Source of the DNA: Chamaesiphon sp. 341R_metabat_111 | Lineage (GTDB): Bacteria > Cyanobacteriota > Cyanobacteriia > Cyanobacteriales > Chamaesiphonaceae | Length of the DNA: 64,000 nt | Assembly (NCBI GenBank): GCA_025351825.1 | Contig: JANXVE010000052.1 | Location: 1 to 64,000, forward strand | Direction of reading: 5' to 3' | Shown: in pieces, positions 28,243-36,525 of the stretch | Layout: each line of letters begins with the position of its first letter | How positions within the stretch are numbered: the first letter of the stretch is position 1 | The notes under the pieces: generated by a model | The model's database searches: none | What the model was told of the DNA's origin: nothing | The model's input: only the letters and a program-made list of their open reading frames with translations | Made by a program: the position numbers and the translations under genes

Positions 28243-28824
28243 CTAACCACAGACTATTGATGTAGCATCTAATAAAAAGATTGAAGGTAGCTCCAGTCCT
28301 GTGGTTCCACTAGTAGCAGGCGCAGCTATAGACATGGCACTGACACAGTGAATATTACTATGCTTACGATAGATCTCTGGTAAGGGCTGAAATGCTGAAA
28401 GCTTAATCGACTGAATACTCGGTGGTGAATCAATCGGTAATCCGACGAGCTGGCGCACCAATCCAGCGGCTGTCTCAACAGACTCAGCCTGGAGAATCAA
28501 TAAATATCTAACCGAATCACCATCGAGTTGAGTGGTACGAGGGCTGGTTCTGGTTTGCTGACTGGGTAAAAGTACCTGCTGTGCTTTACCAAAAATTCGG
28601 TGTCCGACATCGATTACGACTAGCTCGCGACCTTGATAGGTGGTCAAGCTGACTCCAGTTCGATCGGGATCGCCGTATACTCGATCGAGCGTGGTCACTT
28701 TCTGCACTCGATCGAGTGGCAATGCAAAGTCTCCCTCACCCAGCTTGAAGGTAATTAGCCGTTTGGTTGCTTCAGTCTGCTGCGCCGCCAACCGTCGGGA
28801 TCTCAGTGGGGAATAAATAGCCAT
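28243..28824 (-). CDS. CheW-domain protein
   Basis: 193 residues with a CheW-like domain (about 22-190; LITFKLGEGDFALPLDRVQKVTTL, TYQGRELVVIDVGHRIFG, RYLLILQAESVETAAGLVRQLVGLP). CheW domains link receptors to CheA-type kinases in chemotaxis or phototaxis. No cheA, methyl-accepting or response-regulator gene lies nearby, so its partner is unknown. It precedes the caspase-like gene on the same strand. Confidence 0.85.
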   Translation of the reverse strand: MAIYSPLRSRRLAAQQTEATKRLITFKLGEGDFALPLDRVQKVTTLDRVYGDPDRTGVSLTTYQGRELVVIDVGHRIFGKAQQVLLPSQQTRTSPRTTQLDGDSVRYLLILQAESVETAAGLVRQLVGLPIDSPPSIQSIKLSAFQPLPEIYRKHSNIHCVSAMSIAAPATSGTTGLELPSIFLLDATSIVCG

Positions 28825-28889
28825 AGGTGCAATGCCCTTTCGATACTACTATCTATAGTTCCACCATCGATCGCGAAAGTTACTATTGT

Positions 28890-28912
28890 TGGATGGTGAA
28901 TAGTGGATGGTA
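28890..28912. repeat. Dispersed GGATGGTGAATAGTGGATGG repeat, copy 2
   Basis: A short direct repeat of GGATGG(T)GAATAGT type in the gap between cheW and the Uma2 gene, related to strings at 5488-5510 and 29563-29610. Confidence 0.55.
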
Positions 28913-28927
28913 GGCAATGTAAATAGC

Positions 28928-29491
28928 TTAATCGCTTAACCATCCGAATAAATCGCCTAAGGTGAGCTGAAAATCCGTGGCAAATTCAGGTACGGGTAGT
29001 ATGTCTAGCTCCTGCTCAAAAACTTGAGTCGATTTATCTGATGCGTAAATAAATATCGATCGCTCGGCAGGGTCAATCAGCCACCCCATCTGTGTTCCAT
29101 GCTGCAAGCAATGCAAGATGTTCTTGGTTACTTTGGTTTGGCTTTGGTCGGGAGACAGAATTTCAATCGTCCAATCGGGTGCAATGGCAAATACATTGGC
29201 AATATCGCCATTTTTATCGCGGGGAATTCTGCTGCTGGCAAATACCGTCACATCGGGTACAGTCGCCCTACCACCAAAGCTACAACGCAGTTCACTAAAA
29301 GCACGTACTAACCGCTGAGGTTTGAAAGTCGAGTTAATATTGATAATTAGTTCGGACTGGATTAAGCTATGTTTTCCCTGTGGCATGGGCTTTTGAATAA
29401 TTTGACCATCGATGAATTCGCTTGCTGGCTTGGTTTCGGGCAGCAACAAGAACTCAGCCAATGTCATGGCTTTAACCAGCGATTGAACCAT
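28928..29491 (-). CDS. Uma2-family (DUF820) protein, copy 2
   Basis: 187 residues with Uma2 motifs: MTLAEFLLLPETKPASEFIDG, VPDVTVFASSRIP, DWTIEILSPDQSQTKVTKNI and GWLIDPAERSIFIY. The family lysine is present in the TIEILSPDQSQTKV block. Only distantly similar to the other two copies in the window. Function unknown. It reads leftward, upstream of the cheW gene. Confidence 0.9.
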   Translation of the reverse strand: MVQSLVKAMTLAEFLLLPETKPASEFIDGQIIQKPMPQGKHSLIQSELIININSTFKPQRLVRAFSELRCSFGGRATVPDVTVFASSRIPRDKNGDIANVFAIAPDWTIEILSPDQSQTKVTKNILHCLQHGTQMGWLIDPAERSIFIYASDKSTQVFEQELDILPVPEFATDFQLTLGDLFGWLSD

Positions 29492-29562
29492 TTTTAGTCC
29501 ACCTAGATTTCAATTTAACTCTATTTTACACACTTCCCAGTTGCAAATTGGATATCTAGTTT

Positions 29563-29610
29563 AGTGAGTGGATAATGAATAGTGAATAGTGGATGGTGAA
29601 TAGTGAATAG
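29563..29610. repeat. Tandem GTGAATAGT repeat, copy 3
   Basis: Several partly degenerate copies of (G)TGAATAGTG and GGATGGTGAATAGTG in the gap between the Uma2 gene and the HetZ-like gene. Longest example of this family in the window. Confidence 0.55.
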
Positions 29611-29653
29611 CAATAAACCTAATTCTCCCGATCTCCCCGCTCCCATCTCCCTG

Positions 29654-30784
29654 CTAACTCCTCCGAATCTTCTGAGCGGCTAGATAAATTTGTACCCACG
29701 TACCTGTGACTTGATTTGTTTTGATCTGAAGTGATTTGGCAATCGATTCCAACGAATCTCCAGCTTTTAATTTGGTTAAAATTTCCAGTTGCTTGGAATC
29801 TAGATCCTGACAAAATGTTTCCCACTGACTAGTCGTTAAGCCTAAATTATGGGACTGGAGTGAAGTATGCAGCCACTCACTTACCAGTCCTGATTCTGCT
29901 TTAATTGCAAAGACTTTGAGCGTGTGATAATCGACTTTTTCACGGAGTCGATATACTTGCTCGATCTCCATTTTCAGCGTGATGGCGATCGCGGCAGGAG
30001 ATTTACCCTGGAGATATAGATCCAGCCAGATCCCTGCTGCTGGGCTAATCTGCTCGACCAAATAATCGCGCAGTGTGTCCTTGACTCGATCGCGAGTAAC
30101 TCGATCTTCTTGCCATTCTTGCTGTTGCTGATAACTCTCTTGAGCTTGTTTGTCGAGCAAGCTTAAAGTTGAGTCACTATCATCAATAATTTCATCAGAG
30201 ATTAACTTAACTAGATCGCCGTGGGGGACATTAGTGATGCCACCTTTTTGCGATCGACAGAGGTAATTAACAAATCGATGTGCTAGTAAAGGTCGATTGC
30301 GGACTGGGCGCAAGCAATATTCTTCAATGCTGGCAAATAACAAGATATCTCGCAGGCGGGGATTATTAGTACATTGTCCAATCCAGCTAATTTGCTGCTG
30401 AATATACTTATCACCTTGGAGCATTTCTTGAATCACTTCTTGCAAGACATCCACTACATTTCGCTGCCTGTCATTGCTCAAAGTCAGCCATGCGCGAATC
30501 TTGTCTCGCAGCACCGCCAATCCGCCCAACCGCTGCATCAGATTCTTGTATGCCCGTTCTGGCGGCAATCCGAGATACCTTTGGAGCAGAATCCGCCAGC
30601 GATAATCGATCGCTTGTTCGGCGATTTTTAGCTGGGCTGGATCGAGGGTTTCCCACCGCTGACGATCTTCCCCCAGCAACCAGTTGAGAATACTCGCTTG
30701 AGTAGTGCCATTTTGCCCATTGCTTTCGATCTCGATCCGCGCCGCCCATTTCGTGGCGATGCGATCGACGACTAGTTCCGTCAT
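29654..30784 (-). CDS. HetZ-related protein
   Basis: 376 residues, soluble, mostly alpha-helical. The order and wording of conserved blocks (DYRWRILLQRYLGLPPERAYKNLMQRLGGL, LRDKIRAWLTLSNDRQRNVVDVLQEVIQEMLQ, DRVTRDRVKDTLRDYL, SPAAGIWLDLYLQG) agree with my memory of HetZ-family proteins. The C-terminus ends in a helix-turn-helix-like stretch (LKAGDSLESIAKSLQIKTNQVTGTW). HetZ acts in heterocyst differentiation in Nostoc, but relatives also occur in cyanobacteria without heterocysts. So no developmental role can be claimed here. Confidence 0.6.
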   Translation of the reverse strand: MTELVVDRIATKWAARIEIESNGQNGTTQASILNWLLGEDRQRWETLDPAQLKIAEQAIDYRWRILLQRYLGLPPERAYKNLMQRLGGLAVLRDKIRAWLTLSNDRQRNVVDVLQEVIQEMLQGDKYIQQQISWIGQCTNNPRLRDILLFASIEEYCLRPVRNRPLLAHRFVNYLCRSQKGGITNVPHGDLVKLISDEIIDDSDSTLSLLDKQAQESYQQQQEWQEDRVTRDRVKDTLRDYLVEQISPAAGIWLDLYLQGKSPAAIAITLKMEIEQVYRLREKVDYHTLKVFAIKAESGLVSEWLHTSLQSHNLGLTTSQWETFCQDLDSKQLEILTKLKAGDSLESIAKSLQIKTNQVTGTWVQIYLAAQKIRRS

Positions 30785-31158
30785 CTGGCGGTTGCTCCTG
30801 TCTTGTCCCTAAAAATCAAAATAGCGATACTGCTCCGTCATCAAAAGTAACGATCGATTGAATGCTAACCGTCATATGGCGTACATACTTATTTACCAAA
30901 CTTTGTAAAATTGGTAAATGTCACAAACAGATAACAAAAGTAGTTTAACATCTAAAAATCGCCACTAAGTTTAATAATTTGGTAGTGCTCGTGTTTGGGC
31001 GATTTAAGCGCAGGATAAATATAGCGATCGGCACCAGTCCCATCATCCCCGATCCAGTCGCGATCGGTATATCTTTTGAAAGGTTAGTTCTGACAGCGGG
31101 AACGATCGAAAAGCAGGACAACTAGTAACTAGTTATCCTGCTTTTTAGGCTATTTGGC
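30785..31158. other. 374 bp intergenic region ending in a terminator
   Basis: Between the HetZ-like gene (its promoter side) and the Get3/ArsA-like gene (its 3' side). Apart from the hairpin at 31109-31146 I see no gene or structured element; the sequence is AT-rich near 30880-30980. Confidence 0.4.
31109..31146 (-). terminator. Terminator of the Get3/ArsA-like gene
   Basis: AAAAGCAGGACAACTAG and CTAGTTATCCTGCTTTT form a stem with one bulge and terminal A/T tracts on both sides, 13 bp after the leftward gene's stop codon. A strong intrinsic-terminator candidate. Confidence 0.75.
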
Positions 31159-32256
31159 TTAAAATGAAATAATTAGATAACCACTCTGAAACTTTGCGCC
31201 CGTAACACTAGATCCCTTCAATTGTGGTGGCAGCAAAATATTTCGCCGCTGGTCTCCAGCCTCGATCGTCACTTCTGGCCCCGATTGAGTCAGCTTGACT
31301 TGGGTTTTATCAAAACCAGGTAAATACAGCCGAACCTCGCGCTTGGAGACATCAATAACGAGCGGTTTGGGTGCCGTTACTGCCTGAGCAAAATCTGGTA
31401 TCCCATCGATTAAGGGTTGCCAATCATTACCAACTTGGGTTGGGACTGTTGACACTGTTAAGGGGTCAAATTCAGCCGCGATAGAACTATTATGAGTACT
31501 CTGATTGAGAATGATGCCGCCAATCGTCAAGCCCGACTGTTGGGCACTACCCCACAGATATTTTGCAGTAGCAATTGCCGCAGGATCTTCTGTTGCTACT
31601 AGATAACCAACTACTCGCTGGGGATTGCTAAAGATCGATTGACTTTGCGTTAACAGAGCTGTCGCTTCCTGCATCGGTTGGGAGATCGTGCTTTCGCCCG
31701 TCCAGGCGATTGCCAACACACCAGCCATTGCTGGTTGCATGATGGGCGCGACAGTGCGCCACAGGTCAGATTCTTCCACTACGGCGATAAAGCGACGCAG
31801 GTACCAACCAATTGCTTCTGGCGTTCCGATCGTGCGTAGGGTAGTCATGTCACCCGTGCCATCATAGACGATCGCATCATACTTGTCACTAGCATCATAC
31901 TGCCTCAGCGCATTTAGAGCGATCGCACTATCCATTCCAGGTAGAATCGCCAATTCCTGTCCATAAACACTGCCCAAAATCGGCGATCTCAAGTATCGCG
32001 CTTCAATCTGCTTAATGTCTTCCCAGCCACGCTCGATCGCCACTGTAGCTGAAATTGATACTATCTCCAAGTTTGCGCCAATCGATTGGGGCGTATCCGT
32101 CAGCGGAACACCCAGCAAGATCCCCGTCGCAGGCGTAGGATCTTGACTGACAAATAATACTCGCCGACCGAGGCTAGCTTGTTGTTTGGCGGCGGCAATC
32201 GCGACTGTAGTTCGACCAGAACCGCCTTTACCAAGGAAGGTGAGAATTTGGGGCAT
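31159..32256 (-). CDS. Get3/ArsA-like ATPase with C-terminal Hsp20-like domain
   Basis: 365 residues. The N-terminal deviant P-loop is FLGKGGSGRTT (residues 8-16): the signature Lys10 is present, but the second P-loop lysine is Arg15. Switch-like YDAIVYDGTGDMTTLRTIG follows. The C-terminal about 65 residues (EVRLYLPGFDKTQVKLTQSG...) look like the Hsp20-like domain attached to ArsA-type ATPases of cyanobacteria and plastids. Family members handle tail-anchored proteins or arsenite; here neither arsenic genes nor the metalloid Cys triad is seen. Only 1 bp separates it from the upstream DUF2862 gene. Confidence 0.85.
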   Translation of the reverse strand: MPQILTFLGKGGSGRTTVAIAAAKQQASLGRRVLFVSQDPTPATGILLGVPLTDTPQSIGANLEIVSISATVAIERGWEDIKQIEARYLRSPILGSVYGQELAILPGMDSAIALNALRQYDASDKYDAIVYDGTGDMTTLRTIGTPEAIGWYLRRFIAVVEESDLWRTVAPIMQPAMAGVLAIAWTGESTISQPMQEATALLTQSQSIFSNPQRVVGYLVATEDPAAIATAKYLWGSAQQSGLTIGGIILNQSTHNSSIAAEFDPLTVSTVPTQVGNDWQPLIDGIPDFAQAVTAPKPLVIDVSKREVRLYLPGFDKTQVKLTQSGPEVTIEAGDQRRNILLPPQLKGSSVTGAKFQSGYLIISF

Positions 32257-32257
32257 A

Positions 32258-32452
32258 TTATTCTACAACTTTGAGTTCATCTTCAAAAAACCAGGTACTA
32301 GTCTTGTCTTCAAAGCGGACGACGGCACCAACACCGCTACCGTCTGTCATTTTGAAATCTTCGATCGTCCCTATCTTACCTAGTTTACTCACAACGCCGT
32401 TCGATACCCGATCTCTGAGGCGAAAAACTTTAACTTGTTGACCGATTTCCAT
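32258..32452 (-). CDS. DUF2862 small conserved cyanobacterial protein
   Basis: A 64-residue protein matching the DUF2862 pattern: MEIGQQVKVFRLRDRVS, KLGKIGTI, TDGSGVGAVVRFED and STWFFEDELKVVE. It looks like a compact SH3-like beta-barrel. Function unknown. Its stop codon is 1 bp from the start of the Get3/ArsA-like gene, so the two are almost certainly co-transcribed and translationally coupled. Confidence 0.9.
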   Translation of the reverse strand: MEIGQQVKVFRLRDRVSNGVVSKLGKIGTIEDFKMTDGSGVGAVVRFEDKTSTWFFEDELKVVE

Positions 32453-32598
32453 TTAACTTAAATTTTTTTGATATTCTCCATTCCACAGTTTACCCGAATT
32501 CTAGGCGCGGATTAACTCTGTGGGATCGATCGTTTCGCTGAAGTTTCTCGTTCTATTTTACTCGATCGCATTTTGACTCAAGCAAGTAAAATATCTGT

Positions 32599-33333
32599 AT
32601 GTCCTTTGGTATAGTAGCCATGTTCCAGTCCGAACTACCCAGATACCTGCCTACCGCCGACGAATTGCCCTGCTCTGATGATACTCCTGTGGATAATGAA
32701 CTCCAAGAATTGATACCCAGTTTACTCAAGTCAATTTTGCAGATCTTATGGGCAGATCGAATGGATTGGTTTTTTGGGATTGATATGGGTGTCTACTACC
32801 ATCCAGAACAACCGCCAATCGTGCCTGATGGCTTCCTCAGCTTGGGAGTTGAAAGGTTTTATGATGAAGAACTCCGCCCCAGCTATGTGCTGTGGGAAGA
32901 GCAAGTTGTGCCCAGTTTTGTGCTGGAAGTAGTCTCGGTTACGCCTGGGCGAGAATATACCAGCAAGCTCGATGACTATGCCCGCATGGGAGTCCTATAC
33001 TATGTGATCTACAACTCCAAGCGACGGCGGAAACCAAAGCTAGAAATCCATAAATTAGTAAATGGAAAGTATGAGTTGCAAGATACCCACCCATTCTGGA
33101 TGCCAGAAATTGGCTTGGGTATCGGTTATGAACGCGGCGATCACTGTGGATTGACACGGGATTGGCTATATTGGTATGACGAGGACAATCAACGTTATCC
33201 GACACCAGCCGAACAGATTAAACAGTTTCAGCTTCAGGCTGTCCAGGAACGATCTCAACTAGCTCAAGAGCGAATGCGATCGAATAAACTAGCTGCCAAG
33301 TTACGCTTATTAGGCATCGATCCAGACGAGTAA
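32599..33333 (+). CDS. Uma2-family (DUF820) protein, copy 3, long form
   Basis: 244 residues. Uma2 core: ELPCSDDTPVDNELQELIPSL, PIVPDGFLSLGVERFY (the usual PDxxV block), PSFVLEVVSVTPGREYTSKLDDYARMGVLYYVIY. The C-terminal extension (about 205-244) is a Gln/Arg/Leu-rich helix ending in LGIDPDE, common in long Uma2 proteins. The start may be the internal ATG at 32620. It lies 7 bp upstream of a macro-domain gene, suggesting joint expression. Confidence 0.9.
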   Translation: MSFGIVAMFQSELPRYLPTADELPCSDDTPVDNELQELIPSLLKSILQILWADRMDWFFGIDMGVYYHPEQPPIVPDGFLSLGVERFYDEELRPSYVLWEEQVVPSFVLEVVSVTPGREYTSKLDDYARMGVLYYVIYNSKRRRKPKLEIHKLVNGKYELQDTHPFWMPEIGLGIGYERGDHCGLTRDWLYWYDEDNQRYPTPAEQIKQFQLQAVQERSQLAQERMRSNKLAAKLRLLGIDPDE

Positions 33334-33340
33334 AGAATCA

Positions 33341-33811
33341 ATGAATACAGTATATGGCGATCTGATTGAACTAGCTAAAATCGGAAAATTTGATGTAATA
33401 ATTCACGGCTGCAATTGTCAATGTCGAATGGGACGTGGGATTGCGCTGACAATTAAACAGCAATTTCCAGAGGCTCTGTCGGCAGATTATGAAACAACAG
33501 TTGGCGATCGATCTAAGCTGGGAAACTTTACATCTGCTCACATTTATCGAGATGGCTGGGACTTTGCGATCGTCAATGGCTATACTCAATTTCACTGGAA
33601 AGGTGAAGGTGTTTTAGCTGACTATGATGCAATTAGATCGGTATTTAGGCAAGTGAAGCAACAATTTGGTGGCAAACGAATTGGCTATCCGAAAATCGGC
33701 GCAGGATTGGCGAGAGGTGATTGGTCAATTATTGAGGGGATTATTGGCGAAGAATTGGCTGGCGAAGATCATACTTATGTTGAACTTATGAGTAGATCTT
33801 TGCCTGAATAG
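33341..33811 (+). CDS. Macro-domain (ADP-ribose-binding) protein
   Basis: 156 residues of a single macro domain. The ADP-ribose pocket motifs are VIIHGCNCQCRMGRGIALTI (about 19-38) and GYPKIGAGLARGDWSIIE (about 113-130). Macro domains bind or hydrolyse ADP-ribose derivatives; this compact type resembles phage-associated and DarG-like macro proteins. No ADP-ribosyltransferase gene is adjacent. The 7 bp gap behind a Uma2 gene is the notable context. Confidence 0.9.
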   Translation: MNTVYGDLIELAKIGKFDVIIHGCNCQCRMGRGIALTIKQQFPEALSADYETTVGDRSKLGNFTSAHIYRDGWDFAIVNGYTQFHWKGEGVLADYDAIRSVFRQVKQQFGGKRIGYPKIGAGLARGDWSIIEGIIGEELAGEDHTYVELMSRSLPE

Positions 33812-33833
33812 AATAAATTGTCCAACTAATCAG

Positions 33834-33861
33834 GTAGGGGTAATTCATGAATTACCCCTAC
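33834..33861. terminator. Bidirectional palindromic terminator, copy 2
   Basis: A perfect palindrome with arms GTAGGGGTAATTCA / TGAATTACCCCTAC between the convergent macro-domain and methyltransferase genes. Compared with copy 1 the stem differs by a compensated C-to-T/G-to-A pair, so base pairing is preserved. Confidence 0.7.
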
Positions 33862-33880
33862 CCTAATTAACTGAACGAGT

Positions 33881-34825
33881 TTAGATAACCTTCGCAATCA
33901 CCGTGCGGTGACGCGGCGTGTTTGCAGTAATGGTTGGAGCTTCAAATCCAGCATCAACTAGTGCTTGAGCAATATCTAGAGTGAAATATCGATCGAGATA
34001 TGGTTCGGTACTTTTGAGCAGTGTCAAAATATATGGAGCCATTTGAGCATAGATTTCCGAGGCTGGATTCATATCCATAATCGCAATATGTCCACCTGGT
34101 TTGAGTAGACGTTTGGCTTCGACAAAAATCTCATGGGTGGCTGTCTGAGGTAGTTCGTGACAGATTAGAAATAGGGATACCAAATCGTAACTATTTGCAG
34201 GTAAGCCAGTCGATTCTCCGGCGGCGTGAACCCAGTTAATTTGCGTAGATTGTTTCTGCTCGGCGCGGTAATTGGCGATCGATAAAAAGTATGGTGATAA
34301 GTCTAATCCTGTAAGTTGAGCATCTGGATAAACCTCTTGCATCGCAAAGGTACTCATTCCCACACTACAGCCAATATCGAGGATGGCTTGAGGTGCAGTA
34401 GGTAAAGCTTGAGTAACTAGATCGTGATAAGTTTGGCGGAGTTGAGTGTCTCCAGTTCTGCCAGTTTCAGCAAAAATCTTGGCGTGAACTGAGTAAGCCG
34501 CAACCTCGACTTCCATCGCCGCATCCCAGCTCATATTGCCCCGCTCATAGGCGTGAAAGGATGTGAGATAGTATTCAGGATATTTGAGATTGAGGTTGGT
34601 AATCTGTGCTAGATCTGCCTCCCACTGCGGCGACAATGGTGCAGAACCACCTCTCGATCGCAAAAACTTCACATCGTCCCGCCAAGCTACCCCGATCGAC
34701 TCAGCCCGTTTGATAATCAATTCCCGCGCCTGATTTTTGGCGAATTTAGCCAGCGGCTTAATCGAGAGCAAACTATTTACAACTTGGCTAACAAAGCGAT
34801 CTGTCGGATTAAGGGTAGCTGTCAT
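33881..34825 (-). CDS. Class I SAM-dependent methyltransferase
   Basis: 314 residues from ATG 34825. Methyltransferase motif I is ILDIGCSVGMSTFAMQ, with GLDLSPYFLSIA, the post-I region YDLVSLFLICHELP and LLKPGGHIAIMDMNP. An N-terminal helical domain of about 130 residues (including RGGSAPLSPQWEADLAQ and YPEYYLTSFHAYERGNMSWDAAMEVE) precedes the fold. Substrate unknown. A longer frame to 34927 reads through tandem repeats and is rejected. The heptamer repeats abut the start codon, with no visible Shine-Dalgarno. Confidence 0.85.
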   Translation of the reverse strand: MTATLNPTDRFVSQVVNSLLSIKPLAKFAKNQARELIIKRAESIGVAWRDDVKFLRSRGGSAPLSPQWEADLAQITNLNLKYPEYYLTSFHAYERGNMSWDAAMEVEVAAYSVHAKIFAETGRTGDTQLRQTYHDLVTQALPTAPQAILDIGCSVGMSTFAMQEVYPDAQLTGLDLSPYFLSIANYRAEQKQSTQINWVHAAGESTGLPANSYDLVSLFLICHELPQTATHEIFVEAKRLLKPGGHIAIMDMNPASEIYAQMAPYILTLLKSTEPYLDRYFTLDIAQALVDAGFEAPTITANTPRHRTVIAKVI

Positions 34826-34829
34826 AATT

Positions 34830-34935
34830 AGTTGATAGTTGATAGTTGATAGTTGATAGTTGATAGCGATAATTGTATTCTCGCACACTCCCCATCTCGC
34901 ACACTCCCCATCTCCCCATCTCCCCATCTCCCCAT
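34830..34935. repeat. Tandem heptamer and octamer repeats abutting a start codon
   Basis: Five perfect copies of AGTTGAT (34830-34864) start 4 bp upstream of the methyltransferase ATG. Further upstream are four perfect copies of CTCCCCAT (34904-34935) with degenerate flanking copies to about 34970. These are the short tandemly repeated type known in cyanobacteria. Confidence 0.85.
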
Positions 34936-35032
34936 CTCCCAGTCTCCCCGTCCCCCAGTCCCCATCCCAAGCAGATCGAGCCTAACAACCAATTCCTGGG
35001 CATACTAGGTTGAGATAGTCTTGAGAGTACAG

Positions 35033-35788
35033 ATGGTAGTGAATAGTGATTTGCCGACCGAGATAAGCCCGATAAATGAGTTTGTGCAAATTGGGGATTT
35101 TCAGGTACCGCCAGCGGAATTAGTACCTCTATTGAAGCGATACCAGATGTTGCCTGGAGTGTTGCGTGAACTGGCGATCGATCGGGCAGTTACTGAAGTA
35201 GAATGCAGTCCAGACGAACAAATGACTGCGCTCAAACAGTTTTACGATCGTCATCAATTAACCGATGAAGACCGACTCGAACAGTGGCTCCAAGCATATG
35301 GATTAGAGCGTCCATATTTGTCAGAAATTGCTATTCGTAACTTCAAAATCGACAAATTCAAACAACAAACTTGGGGTAATAAGGTGGGATCTTATTTTCT
35401 CAAACGCAAGGCAAAATTGGATCGAGCCATCTATTCACTAATTCGGACGAGCGACATTGGAATTGCTCAAGAAATCTACTTTAGATCGATCGAAGGCGAA
35501 CAAACATTTGAAGAGATTGCCCGCCAATATTCTCAAGGTGCTGAGTCAAAAACTGGGGGGCTAATTGGCCCTGTAGAGCTAAGTACGCCACACCCAGCTA
35601 TTGCCCAGCTAATTATGACCCAACCGATCGGTCAAGTTTGCCGTCCGGTACAATTAGAACAATGGTTTGTGATTATTCGCCCAGAACAAATCATTCCCGC
35701 TCAATTAGATGATTCGATGCGTCAACGATTGGTTGATGAATTATTTCAAACTTGGCTACAGGAACAGTTGATGGTCGATCGTTACTAA
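35033..35788 (+). CDS. Parvulin-type peptidyl-prolyl isomerase
   Basis: About 251 residues from ATG 35033; the frame can open at a TTG (35021). An N-terminal SurA-like helical region (about 20-140) precedes a PpiC/rotamase domain: FRSIEGEQTFEEIARQYSQGAESKTGGLIGPVELSTPHPAI, then VCRPVQLEQWFVIIRPEQI. No signal peptide or membrane anchor is visible, so a cytosolic role is likely; cyanobacteria have several such proteins. Its 3' end is 20 bp from the convergent redoxin gene. Confidence 0.88.
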   Translation: MVVNSDLPTEISPINEFVQIGDFQVPPAELVPLLKRYQMLPGVLRELAIDRAVTEVECSPDEQMTALKQFYDRHQLTDEDRLEQWLQAYGLERPYLSEIAIRNFKIDKFKQQTWGNKVGSYFLKRKAKLDRAIYSLIRTSDIGIAQEIYFRSIEGEQTFEEIARQYSQGAESKTGGLIGPVELSTPHPAIAQLIMTQPIGQVCRPVQLEQWFVIIRPEQIIPAQLDDSMRQRLVDELFQTWLQEQLMVDRY

Positions 35789-35808
35789 TTATTTAACCCA
35801 AGTTGCTA

Positions 35809-36408
35809 CTATTCTTCGGCTCTAACACCTGTAAAGTACTCAGGTGCATTGCCCTCAATCCATTTGATATTGCAACCAATGCTCGGGCGTTGATTGGGAT
35901 CTACCTCTTTACCTGCAAGGAGGGATTCGATCGCGTGGCGCAGATCTTGTCCGGTCACTGGTTTACCATTAGAGGGACGACTATCATCCAATTGTCCCCG
36001 ATACGCTAAATGTCGTCGAGCATCGAATAAAAAGAAATCTGGTGTACAAGCAGCCGTATAAACTTTTGCAACTGCCTGACTAGGATCGCAGCAGAGCGGG
36101 AAATTAAACCCTTCCGCATGGGCTAAAGCTTGTAAATGCTCTGGAGCATCATCGGGATATTTTTCAATGTCGTTGGGGCTAATGCCTACTATGCCCAAAC
36201 CTTGACTAGCGTAATCCTTGCCAATCTGCGCCAGTTGCGTCTGAACATGCTTGACAAATGGACAGTGAACCGAAATAAACATCACGAGCAACGCCGATCT
36301 GCCAGTAAAAGTATCCAGGGAAATCGCGTCTCCACTGACAACATCAGTTAAGTTAAAAGCTGGCGCACTTACGCCCAAAGGTAGCATTGTCGATGCGGTT
36401 CTGACCAT
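35809..36408 (-). CDS. Thioredoxin-fold redoxin (AhpC/TSA-like)
   Basis: 199 residues. An AhpC/TSA-like fold: LPLGVSAPAFNLTDVVSGDAISLD, then LLVMFISVHCPFVKHVQTQL with a single Cys at the peroxidatic-like position, GIVGISPNDIEKYPDDAPEHL, and TPDFFLFDARRHLAYRGQLDDSRP. It resembles the widespread 'thioredoxin family protein' redoxins rather than a canonical 2-Cys peroxiredoxin. Substrate unknown. Upstream lies a low-complexity GGATTAGGCTTTAG region. Confidence 0.88.
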   Translation of the reverse strand: MVRTASTMLPLGVSAPAFNLTDVVSGDAISLDTFTGRSALLVMFISVHCPFVKHVQTQLAQIGKDYASQGLGIVGISPNDIEKYPDDAPEHLQALAHAEGFNFPLCCDPSQAVAKVYTAACTPDFFLFDARRHLAYRGQLDDSRPSNGKPVTGQDLRHAIESLLAGKEVDPNQRPSIGCNIKWIEGNAPEYFTGVRAEE

Positions 36409-36525
36409 AGGATTAGGCTTTAGATGTTAGGGATTAGGCTTTAGGGAAAAACTGCAAAAACAGTCAACATCTATTAGCCTATCCTAAATCATCACGTTCC
36501 TACCCTAAAGCCCAAAGCCTAATTC
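36409..36525. repeat. GGATTAGGCTTTAG direct and inverted repeats
   Basis: The intergenic region carries GATTAGGCTTTAG twice (about 36411-36423 and 36433-36447) and complementary CTAAAGCCC / AAAGCCTAATTCC near 36505-36530, giving a possible long hairpin. Related strings occur near 1807-1830 and 10581-10600. Confidence 0.6.

Noticed and set aside
34826-34927. Longer N-terminus for the methyltransferase (MGRWGDGE...)
   Set aside because: Pure translation of the tandem repeats; the fold begins at the later ATG.
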